Positions 18,150-29,008 of a stretch of 42,954 bases of DNA are shown here, one piece after another. The notes beneath the pieces are model-generated. The model was not told the origin of the DNA, ran no database searches, and saw nothing but the letters and a program-made list of their open reading frames with translations. Made by a program: the position numbers and the translations under genes. Position 1 is the first letter of the stretch, and each line of letters opens with the position of its first letter. The stretch is from Scenedesmus sp. ARA3. Lineage: Eukaryota > Chlorophyta > Chlorophyceae > Sphaeropleales > Scenedesmaceae. The stretch lies in NCBI GenBank assembly GCA_004335835.1, contig RWJK01000897.1, positions 7,866-50,819 of the forward strand, written 5' to 3'.

Positions 18150-20202
18150 TGCAGACCTACAGGGGCCTGCTGGATGAGCTGGAGAATGTGTACGTGAAGG
18201 GAGCAGCCACTGACAGCCACAGCCACGCCGACGGCTCAGGCGGCCACCAGACCTGCGCCAACACAGGCGTTGGCTCGGAGTCTGGCGGCCACGGCAGCGG
18301 CTCGCAGATCCACATGGACCAGGTGGGTGCGAATGTCGCAACTTGCAAGCATTTGCTAGAGGCTTGTGATGCCGTTGAAGCAGCGTCTGGGGGCTGGCAG
18401 GGACACGCAACTCCATATGGGGCAGCTGGGTGCGAATGTCGCAACTTGCAAGCATTTGGGGTGCCGTTGCGCACCGCAGTAAGACGTCTCTGGATATAAC
18501 GTGAGAGATTTGGTGCTCATCCTCTCTCATTTGCTAGAAGCTTGTGATGCCATTGACGCAGCGTCTGGGGGCTGGCAGGAACACGCAACTCCCTATGGGG
18601 CAGCTGGGTGCGAATGTCGGAACTTGCAAGCATTTGCTAGAGGCTTGTGATGCCGTTGACGCAGCGTCTGGGGGCTGGCAGGGACACGCAACTCCATATG
18701 GGGCAGCTGGGTGCGAATGTCGCAACTTGCAAGCATTTGNNNNAGGCTTGTGATGCCGTTGACGCAGCGTCTGGGGGCTGGCAGGAACGCGCAACTCCAT
18801 ATGGGGCAGCTGGGTGCGAATGTCGCAACTTGCAAGCATTTGCTAGAGGCTTGTGATGGCGTTGACGCAGCGTCTGGGGGCTGGCAGGGACACGCAACTC
18901 CATATGGGGCAGCTGGGTGCGAATGTCGCAACTTGCAAGCATTTGCTAGAGGCTTGTGATGCCGTTGACGCAGCGTCTGGGGGCTGGCAGGGACACGCAA
19001 CTCCATATGGGGCAGCTGGGTGCGAATGTCGCAACTTGCAAGCATTTGCTACAGGCTTGTGATGCCGGTGACGCAGCGTCTGGGGGCTGGCAGGGACACG
19101 CAACTCCATATGGGGCAGCTGGGTGCGAATGTAGCAACTTGCAAGCATTTGCTAAAGGCTTGTGATGCCGTTGACGCAGCGCCTGGGGGCCACGGCAGCG
19201 GCTCACACATCCACATGGAGCAGGTGGGTGCAGATGTTTCTAGCGTTTGACAAGGGGTATGTGACTCCTTGTCGCCTACCGTGTACACGCACCAACAGTT
19301 CCTTTCCGTGTGCATACTGCTGCATGCAGGCCATGGGCTTGTGTTCTGTCATGGACATCACCCTAGACGTACACTTTCACTGGCTTAGGCAAAATATATG
19401 TTCACAATCAAATCTTTGCTGCCCAATGTATGCTGCTGTCTGCAGGTCATGGGCCTGTAAATCAGCATGGGCATCACCCTAGCCACGTCTGTGACTGGCA
19501 GTGTCTTCACACATACCACGCATGACTAACATTCTGCTGCCCTGTGCATACTGCTGCCTGCAGGTCATGGGCCTGTGGATCATCACGGGCATCACCCTAG
19601 CCACCTCTCTCATCCTGGTAGGGTTCAGCCAGCTGCAGTACCGGCTGTTCCGGCGGTTCAACGGTGTCTCGCCTGCCGGTCAGCAAGGTGCTGCTGCTGC
19701 TGCCCTGGACCCTCATAGTGGGCACGAGGACGAGCCTGCATCAGGCATGCTGGCCATGGAGCTCCCAGCAGCACTTCAGAAGAAAGCTGCAGCGGGCGAT
19801 AGGTTTGGAGGGCTTGCAAACATAGAAGAAGCCGCGGCAGGCAGTGCTGGAGGTATTGCTGCATACAGGACGGATGCAGATGCTCAAGTTGCGGTAGCTG
19901 GCAAGCACGTGGCATTTGGCGGCGCGCCGCCTGCTGCGGTCAGTCCTAGAACCAGCAGCATGCATCAGCAGCAGCGCGGGCAGCAGCAGCAGCAGGTGCC
20001 TCGGCTTGCGGCGCAGCTGTTTGGCCCATCCTGTGGTGATGGTGCAGCGGTGCTGACTGCACGGCAGGTGGCACTGGAAGATGTAGAGCCTGTTGCAGCT
20101 CAGCAGCGTGGCATGCAGCCACATGGCATACAGCCACATGGCATGCAGCAGCGTGCACTTCAGGAGGAGGAAGAAGATGCAGACAGCGTGCTAATGCTGT
20201 GA
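14250..20202 (+). CDS. Glutamate-receptor-like ligand-gated channel, copy 1
   Basis: Predicted secretory or plasma-membrane cation channel of the ionotropic glutamate receptor fold. Exons: 14250-14401, 14665-14761, 15104-15284, 15525-15796, 16123-16209, 16465-16480, 16729-16805, 17055-17089, 17370-17533, 17836-17933, 18155-18322, 19564-20202; 661 residues, all phases consistent. The ATG sits in gccaccATGc and opens a hydrophobic signal-peptide-like segment. S1 lobe: PYNVCTSDWAPM, HYTGYQVALWREIAADLGW, FSWPIYKSGFHVLIAS. M1 lies near 188-210, the pore loop near 222-240 (GWSWYSMGKM) and the inner helix near 245-275, ending VHLFTATTASKMT in place of the animal SYTANLAAFLT. S2 lobe: VISWEPYLPLLRKYSID, ALVLDSPVVQYF, DLFPVGDPFETF. 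M4 starts near 452 (GLWIITGITLATSLIL), followed by an Ala/Gln/His-rich tail. No amino-terminal LIVBP domain is present, so it is much shorter than plant GLRs. Confidence 0.85.
17714..17780 (+). repeat. Decoy copy of the start of GLR1 exon 10 (122-bp period)
   Basis: The segment GDPFETFSLAIAFPPDAPSAV follows a cctgcag acceptor exactly 122 bp before the authentic exon start at 17836. It then meets an in-frame TGA in gtaaattgatcg. The same 122-bp duplication exists in GLR2. Confidence 0.9.
18117..18148 (+). repeat. CTG tract at a splice acceptor
   Basis: About ten CTG triplets run up to the acceptor of GLR1 exon 11 (cctgcag at 18148-18154). The tract occupies the place of the polypyrimidine tract. 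Confidence 0.8.
18325..19225 (+). repeat. 103-bp minisatellite in the GLR1 intron, seeded by an exon edge
   Basis: The block gggtgcgaatgtcgcaactt starts at 18325, 18428, 18606, 18709, 18812, 18915, 19018 and 19121. The step is exactly 103 bp, apart from one irregular 178-bp interval. The first unit begins at the donor of exon 11. The array ends in a second copy of the exon 11 end (GHGSGSHIHMEQ and donor) near 19189-19222. Four unresolved bases (18740-18743) fall inside the array, so copy number is uncertain. Confidence 0.95.
19330..19490 (+). repeat. Two decoy copies of the start of the GLR1 M4 exon
   Basis: Copies start at 19330 and 19446, each after a tgcag acceptor; the authentic start is 19564 (steps of 116 and 118 bp). 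The second reads VMGL then a stop (ctgtaaatc), followed by a match to GITLAT. The first is more diverged. Both are therefore dead as M4-coding exons. Confidence 0.85.
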
Positions 20203-22894
20203 CAGCTCAACGGGTATGCCCTGCTGCAGGCTGTGGGTGGCTTTCCTGGTAGGCACACTTCTCATGGCTGCAGAACACAACTCAGTGCCGGGGTGTATGT
20301 GATGCTTTGATTACTGTGGATGTGTGGAGTGTAGGCTAGTGCATTGTGCACCGCTGTATCCTTCAGCAAGTGCCTTCAGAGTCGAGATACTCTACTGGTA
20401 TGCTCAAGCATCTGTGGCACAACATCTCAAAACTGCAATTGCTGCTATGGACTGACTCCATTTGGGCTTTGGAGCATCCTTACACCCTGTCTCTGGAGTG
20501 CACTGGTTTGGTGGTGCCTGGGAGGGCCATCAATTGCAAACACTAGGATGTTTGAGTTTACACAGTCTTTCCGATCCTGTCGCCACGCGTTGGCTGCATG
20601 CGGCCATTGTCTTTGGTTGTGCTCGCGCCCTTCAGAGGACACAGAGTTCTGGAAGAGTGTGTTTGCTATCAGGGATTATTTGGAGTTACTGCAGCTGACC
20701 ATTAAGTGTCTCATCAGATCCGTTGTCAGATCCATTGTCATTGCTCGAGGCTGGTTGTGCCAGGGTGTCCATGGATCTGCTGGCATAGTGAGAACCGTGG
20801 CACTGGATTGGAGCTGGGTGTGTGTTGACAAATGGGGTGCGTGAGAGTGCTGCCGAGGATCTTCCTGGCATGCTGCCCGTTGTGTGCCAGTGCAGACAGT
20901 GCTGTGAATGCTGGAAGGTTGCCGACAAGCCCTCTCATGTGGGCCTGCTGCTATGGATACGCCGTATCCGATACGGCTCCGCCACTTGCTGAGGGATGTT
21001 CGGGACTCACAAAGGCAGCTGACCAGCTGTGACTCATCTGTCTGCTTAGACCGGACTTTGGCACATACGCACACACGTTGCGTCGCTGTCATTGACATGT
21101 ATGTGCTGCAATTCTCGGGTCACGGGGAATCAATCTGCATGAGCATATAGAGGGCGCCGTGAAAGTTGAATGTTGTTGACCACTGCACTGCTGCAGCTAC
21201 AGGGACTGTCCGCTGTGGTTACACCAGCTGGGCATTGCATCATGGTCCTCAGCGCTGGAAGCTGGGCACGTTACTGTTTTCACTCCTCTCCAGCACTCCT
21301 TGCAGGATCACAGCATGTTGGCTGAGCCTGTACAACAATCCTTTGGTTGAACATCAGCGCTCACTGCACTGCTGTAGCACAGCAGATGATCCCATTCTTG
21401 GTTTTCCCTTGACCTTGCTTGTGTTGTTGGCCAGCTGACGGCCGTCCTTATGCATACTATATACACTAGTAATAATTAGTGGTTGGCAGTTCTTTTTGTG
21501 GGCTGGTCGCATGTCTGCAGCAGAATGCAGCTGTTGCCGTTTCACGCTCATGCAGGTGCGGCAGCATGTCGCCTGCACAGGCTAATCCCACGGCGTGTAG
21601 TGCAAGCTGTCTTTGCTGTGGTTGGTGGGGGTTTACAAATGTCATTTGGCATGTGTTTTTATGAATAAAGATGCGTCAAGCAGGCCTGGGCGCATGGCAT
21701 GCAGCAGTGGGAGGCTCAGCAGGCGTGAGGTTGACCAGGTTTTGCCTTTTCGTTGCCCAATGAGCCTGACATTGGCTCCCCAACGGGCGAGGTTACCCGT
21801 GTGTAACTTTCACCACCAGTTTGCAACTTGCGAAATGTAAGGAGCCTGCTCTGCACAGAGCCAAACAATGCTGACTCTCTGCTGAGGTGCCAGCCCTCAA
21901 CAAAAATGCTGCGTTAACTTTATGATACATGCACTGTTAGGTACTGCCAGATACTGTATACATGCATGCTGTGTGGGGTCTTAGGGCAATTGCATTGGCA
22001 CCTCTTGCCTATGGTTTGAGTTGATGCCGTGTACACATGACAGTGACTCTGTATGTCTACCCGCCCCATGTGCAGCGGCCAATGGGACAGAAGGTCGTTG
22101 GTTGCAGTTGATGCCAGCCTCGGGTTGCGTTCTTGTACTTGTAATTCGTATTGCAGTCTGGGCAGAGCCCTGACATGCATGTGGGCATGGTAATATGGCT
22201 TGTCACGCATGTGTTGCAGATGCACCGCATCTTAACAAAGCCATGACAAGCGCCCAAGTTCGCCAGCAGCCCACCACTCCCGGAGCAGGCCGCAGCAGCG
22301 CTGGTGGGGTGTTGAGTAAACATGTTACTGGCGCTGTGCTTGTAATCTATACTTACTCATGCTAATCCTTGCCCAATGCCAAATGCTGCCTTCTCGGGTT
22401 ATGCGCTTCAAGGCAGGTCAGCTTTCATGGTGCAGAAGCTAGTGTAGGTGCAACTGCAGCTGCCCAGGCCTGCCGCACCTGCCAGCAGGTGCCGAGCATC
22501 ACTTTTATACTTGAAGTACGATGACAAGGTATAAAGAAAGTGGTTAAGCTACACATCAAAAAAAAGGTTGCACTGCTTGAGAGGAGGCGTGAATCACCAT
22601 GCCCGAGTCTTGCAGGAGCTGTCATTCATATGTTGACTGCAAGGTCACGCCCCCCACGTGCTTCGGGCGTGGTGAGAAACCACTGTTCACGTGGTTGTAC
22701 TTGAAACTTAATTCAAAAACACTTCTGTATGTCGCGTCCGAGTGACTTGCCCTCCATACACCTGCAAATGTAATGAGCGACACTCAGCGTACCTGGCATT
22801 AATCTGCAGCTCGTAGCCAAATAACTCATCAGAACCGTCTCCATAAATTTAAAACTTCAAGCTTGTGAGCGGTAACAGACACAGAACTGGAGCT
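20203..22894. other. Region between the two GLR genes
   Basis: About 2.7 kb without a recognisable gene. It must contain the 3' untranslated region of GLR1 and the promoter of GLR2. The first TGTAA elements after the GLR1 stop are at 21802-21806 and 21836-21840, which would make a long 3' untranslated region. AT-rich sequence (ataaatttaaaac near 22850) lies about 45 bp before the GLR2 start. Confidence 0.4.
21802..21840 (+). terminator. Candidate TGTAA polyadenylation signals for GLR1
   Basis: TGTAA is the common poly(A) signal in chlorophycean algae. Two occurrences lie here, and none was seen between the stop codon at 20202 and this point. The 1.6-kb distance makes the assignment tentative. 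Confidence 0.3.
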
Positions 22895-24175
22895 ATGGGT
22901 GGCAGGGCCTTGCTGCTGTTGCTTTGCAGCAGCCTGGCATGTGCGTCCTTTGCACATGTTGTGAGGCCGCTGGCTGCTGGACCACAGGACAGGGATGCGA
23001 TCAAGTCGACTCTCAGGGCGTTGAAAGCTGCAGGCAACAGCAGCAGGTTCTCACCGCCGTACAATGTCTGCACTTCACATTGGGCGCCAATAGTGCGTGC
23101 CAGGCTTCGCTGATAGTGTGCTTGTTGGCTTCAGCTCAATGAATGCACTTTATCACATCCTTCGCAAAGAGCTTGCCGCTAGCTGGCTTCTTGCTGGCAG
23201 AGGCAGATGTGCAGCATGCAGGAGAGGCGCAGACGCACATGTGTGCCCAGAGGTGCCACATGCTTGCAGCCCTGTGCTTCAGCCTCACTCCCGCACTCAG
23301 CTACATAATTGCGTGACATCCGCACTCTTGTCACACCAACACCAGCTATACACACTACAAACTGCTTGCCAGCACCCTGCATCCATCCCTCGGCATGTGC
23401 TGCTGCGGCCTGCAGGTCATGTGTGATGGCATCGACGATCCGGCTGACTACACTGGCTTCCAGGTTGCACTCTGGCGGGAAATAGCACGTGACTTGGGCT
23501 GGGCAGACAGTGACTGGAGCTTCAGCTGCGTTGACTGGACAGGCATGATTGATGACCTGGTTGATCCCGACGGGGTATGCAGCTTCGCAGCGGCAGGTGG
23601 GTGACAGACGCGGCAGCGCCACTTGCAGGACTGGCAGGAAGCACAGACACTGGCAATAGTAGTATGTGTGATTCTAAAACCCGATTGCAGCAGCTGCTTG
23701 GTGGTATCAAAAACCTTGCTGCAGCCAAAGTGGCGGCAGCATCAACTGCAGGACTTGCAGCACAGGCGCGGGTAGCTTTTTTGCTGCTTCAGCTGGATTG
23801 CAGCAGCTCTTGATGTATCATGCAGCTTGCTGCAGTCGAAGTGTTGGATGCTGCTGCTGGATTGCATGCTTGCAGGAGTCGAGGTTTCACTCACAAACAT
23901 CCTGCTGGGTCTCAAGTTCAGCTGGCCCATCTACAAGAGCGGCTTCCACGTGCTCATCGCCTCAGCAGTGGAGCAGGGCGGCACCTGGGCCTTCGCAGAG
24001 GCCTTCCACTGGAGCGTGTGGGTGGTGCTGGGGGCCACGTCCATTATTGTATCATTCCTGGTGACGGCAGCAGAGACGTTCACGTACGGCAACCACGCAA
24101 ACCGCAAGGGGCTGCGCGGCTGGAGCTGGTACAGCATGGGCAAGATGGTGAGATGATTGTACAGCACAGCACAGC

Positions 24176-24224
<49 letters not shown>

Positions 24225-27200
24225 GTGTCTCTTACGACTACTAGAATGTCACTGCGGCACTGCGGCACGTGAGCAGGATGGCCAGACGGCACTGCACCAG
24301 CTAGCCATTAGTGCGCTGACATCACCAGTGGCACATCACTAGACTGCTAGCTCGGAGCTGGAGCTGGTATCGCATTGGCAAGATGGTGAGACAATTGCGC
24401 AGCCGAAACTGCGAGGGTCTTTGTTGCGTTGGCGGTATCTGGCCCACCCAATCCGTCACACCTCGACGAGGATAGCTGCGGCAGTTGGCACTGAAGCTAC
24501 CCTGCACACAGCAGCTGTTCATCAGCAGCAGCAGCAGCAGCGGCAGCAGGATTGGCTCTTACTGCTACTAGAATGTCACTGCATCAATGCGTCATGTGGG
24601 CAGGATGGCGAGACGGCACTGCACCAGCGACCTAGCCCTGTAACGGGCGACAGGTACAAGTGGCGCAGCACTAGACTGCTAGTCGTCAGCTAGCTAGCTA
24701 GCTAGCGCCAAACGTGCTAGGCAACTCAGTGTAGGAGCAGCGCTGCTGCTGCAGATTCCGCCGAGCTGTGGCTGCAACATGCTACATACATGCGCTACAT
24801 ACATGCTGCTAATGTTGGTATTGTGTGCAGGTGCAAGTGCCCACGCATGTGGGTGACCCCAAGACGTGGGCCAGCAAGGTGCTGGTGCTGGGCTATGCAT
24901 TCCTGGCACTGATTATAGTGAGTTACAATACAATGCAATACTTTGAGGATTGAAACCTCCCTCAGGCACAAGCCCGGAGTTTTTGCCTGAGCTTGCATGG
25001 CTGCTGCAAAGGCTGCAGAGTATGTGTTGGATGCATCATGTACTGTTGCATGCAGGACGTTGCCGACAATGCACCAGCAGCAATGCAATGCTAGCTTTTC
25101 CTTTCCACTTCTCTGGCAATGCGATAGCGATTGGACTGTCCAGACACCGCAGCAGCTACAGCAGCAGGTGCTGCTGCTGGTTGTGCGACCCGTGCTGTGC
25201 TTCACTTTCACTAAGCCGCCTTATGTGTGGTGCTTGTCTGCAGGTGCATCTGTTCACAGGTGGGGGCACAGACACTGCAAAGAGTTGCAGGAAGCACAGT
25301 TTGCAACAGCACAACACAACATAATGCTCACTCACATGTCTAAACAATGACTGTAGCTGCGCAAGCGGATTGTGTGCAGCTGCATGCACCACATGCGGGT
25401 CTTGAGAGCAGTGCATCTGCTACAGCATGCTTGCCGCATCTGCGCTACTAGCGCTGGCAGCATGCGTGCTGGCTTTGCACTTATATATTTATACTGCATA
25501 ACATGAGCATGACCTGGTATGATGTGTTATTCTACTTGCCCTCACAGCCACAACCGCTAACAAGCTGACAATGCAGCGGCTGGCAAATGACATCACCAGC
25601 AAGGCAGACCTGCCTGGCAAAAAGGTGGGCCTTGCAGGAAATGCTGATCAGCCCGCCGGCCAGCTTACAGGAAACCCTTTTGTGACCAGGCACCATGCAT
25701 GTGCAGCGTGTGCCTTTGCTGCTCAGCTCACTATGTGCCAGTGATGTTCCTCTGTCTCTGCTTGCTGTGCTTGTTGACAAGTGCATCATCGCTGCACACT
25801 GCACCGACACAGTGTGTCCTCTGCAAAGGTGTATCAGCTATAGCACTGGGTTGTAACGGGTCCACCCTTGAAACGACAAGCTTTGTGTGCTGCTGCTGCA
25901 TGTAGGTGATTAGCTGGGAGCCATATGTCCCCTTACTGAGGTGAGGGCTGCTGACTTGTTATACTGATGTTATGCTGATGTTATACTGATGTTACACTGA
26001 TGTTATTTTGATGTTGTGTGGGTTTTGTTGAGCCAAGGCAGGCATCACAGCAGCTTGTGGCTGCCACCACACAATCCATTGGTTGAAAACAAAAAAGACA
26101 CAAATACACAGCAAATGCACAAACAGCACGCGTACTACAGTGTTGCATGCGTGTGCGCATTGCACGTGCAGCTGCAGTGCGCAACAGGGCAGCTGCATGC
26201 GTTGGAAAGCACAGGAAGCACAGAGTGCTGTCTTCTGAAAGTAGCGCATGCATGCTGCTGCTGCTGCTGCTGCTGCTGCCAACCCACACAAACTCCTCAA
26301 TTGATGCAGCGCCGGTTCTCTGGGAGATTGAGAGTGCTGCTGTTTCACCCGCCCCAACAAAGCATACGTGCTGCTGCTGCTGGCTTCAGCCCACAGGAAG
26401 TGCTCAATCAAGCTTCGCCGTTGGGAGATTACAAGCGCCGCTGTTTTCCCCGCCCTAACACAGCGCGCCTGGTGCTGCTGCTGCTGCTGCTCGCAGGAAG
26501 TACTCGATTGATGCATCGCCGATGGCTTGGGACAACGATGATGACATGGCTAAGATGCTGGCAGCGCTGCGCAGCCACCACTACCAGGCCTTAGTGCTGG
26601 ACTCCCCAGTGGTGCAGTACGTTGCAGCACAGGCGGAGCAGTGTGACCTGTTCCCTGTTGGTGAGTGCAGGGCAAGAGGCTGCAGTAACTTCTGCTTCAG
26701 CAGACACACCCATATACATGCATTCACTACCTTGGGCCAATCGAATGCAGCTGCGCTGCACAGGTTTGCCGTGCGCATGCCGCCGACTTGAAATGGTTAC
26801 GAATCACCTAAAGTGGTATGTGGCTCCCTCTTCTGGGTTTACCTCTTGCTAAAATACACGCAATAGATTGTAATTGATACCGCTGACGCCGGCCGTGCAT
26901 AGCCCAAACGTTTCCCCGTTCAGTGAGCACGTGCTGTAGCACAATCCCTGCGCCAGTGTGCATGCAGTGCATTAGGAGATTGTGGGCAGGGATCCCCTGG
27001 TCCAGCGTTGATTGAGAATGCGTAACCATGCATGTACTGTATGAATGTCTCATTGTAAGTCATTTACATGTACATATGCCTTCGGGGTATCCATCGAGAC
27101 GTTCAACCTGGCCATTGCCTCCCCACCGAACGCACCCAGTGTTGTACAATGAGCTATCAATGAGCACAGGCTGCAACACGCATTGTGTACGTTGACCTGT

Positions 27201-28962
27201 CTGCCGGGGACCCGTTTGAGACGTTCAACCTGGCCATTGCCTTCCCACCAAACGCACCCAGTGTTGTATGATGATCTGTCAATGAGCACAGGCTGCAACA
27301 CGCATTGTGTACGTTGACGTGTCTGCAGGGGACCCATTTGAGACGTTCAACCTGGCCATTGCCTTCCCACCAAATGCACCCAGTGGCCTGGCAAGCAACG
27401 TATCTGCATCCATCGTCCGGCTGCAGGTGATTGGTGCAGCGTTACTGTCCTGTTGTTGACAGAGGGTTTGCATGTGGATGCATGCAACCCTGCAGAAACT
27501 GCAGCCATCCATCATCATGAGCTGGTGAACATACATGTTGGCAACCAGATATGCACAACCGCACGGATCCCTGGCCGCAGACGCAATCTGCCGTGCTGGT
27601 GAATCCGGAGAACAACTACATGAAGGCAGCCAGTGTGGCAAATGGCGCCAGCTGCATTATCACACTCACTGCTGAACCCTTCTGCTGCTGCTGCTGCCGC
27701 AGACGCATTCTGCTATGCTGGACGTGCTGGAGAACGAACACGTCAAAGCAGCCAGCGCGACGAACAGCGGCGGCTGTAATAACACACTCACTGCTGAAGT
27801 CCTGCTGCTACCGCTGCTTCTGCTGCTGCTGCCATACACACACTCTGCTACGCTGGACGCTAGAGAACAGCACATCTAAGCAGCCAGCGCATCAAACAGC
27901 GCCGGCTGCAACAACACACTCACTGCTGAAGTCCTGCTGCTACTGCTGCTTCTGCTGCTGCTGCTGCCATACACACACTCTGCTACACTGGACACGCTAC
28001 AGAACAGCACATCTAAGAAATCAGCGCGGTCGCTGCAATATCGCACTCACTGCTGAACCCTTCTGCTGCTGCTGCTGCCGCAGACGCACTCTGCTATGCT
28101 GGACGTGCTGGAGAACAAACACGTCAAAGCAGCCAGCGCGACGAACAGCGGCGGCTGCAACACCTTGCATGGCACTGGGGAGCTGCATGGCCCTTCGGTG
28201 GACCCGCAGATCGGCTTCCGACAGGTGTGTGGAGTGTGTTGCTGTCTTGTCTTCTCTCTTTATTTCACGGTTTTGTGCGTTTGTGTGTTCATACCTCGAT
28301 GCCCCATACAGCCCTCCAGGCGGCGGCAGGATGCTTTCAGCACGAAGGATTCATGTGGGGCAGACATAATTGACAGCGACGTAAACGACGCACTGCGGAG
28401 CTGCACGGCCTTTCAGTGGACCCGCAGATCGGCTTCCGACAGTTGTGTGAAGTGACTCCAACCTTCATCTCTCTTTCTGTCATCGTCTCAGACCTTGCGT
28501 TTCATTGGTTGTGTCATGTGGCTTTGAACCATAACAGGTTGAACATATGGTCTGAGACCACAAAACGAGAGTGAGCACCATAGAACAAGCTTTGCAATCA
28601 CAACGCGGCGTCTAGTTCACCCAGCTGATCGGGCACTGCAGTGCTGCTTGCCATCTTGATGTTTCGCGTGCTTGCACATGGCTGGAGGAAAGTTGCACTG
28701 TTCTCTGTCTTGCGCCTCTGCAGGAGGCTGGCGTCTGGTGTATTCAGCTGATAACAGCCGGCAAAGCGGCTCTGCCTGGTTTTTGGTGTGCTTGCCTATG
28801 CTCACAACAATGGTGTGCTCCCTGGTCTCTCTCTGTCTGTTGCAGGTGGCTGGTGTTTGGTACATCCAGCTGATCACACTCGGCATAGCGTTGCTGCTTA
28901 CTTTCCTGGAGCAGTTGCGCTACAGAATGAGGCACCGATCCAGCTCCCGCACAGCGCCTGAT

Positions 28963-29008
<46 letters not shown>

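Noticed and set aside
18534..19315. Repeated open frames of about 101 residues with identical sequence (LASCDIRTQLPHMELRVPAS)
   Set aside because: They come from the 103-bp intronic minisatellite; three units make 309 bp, so frames recur every third unit. No start, no conservation, and it lies within an intron.
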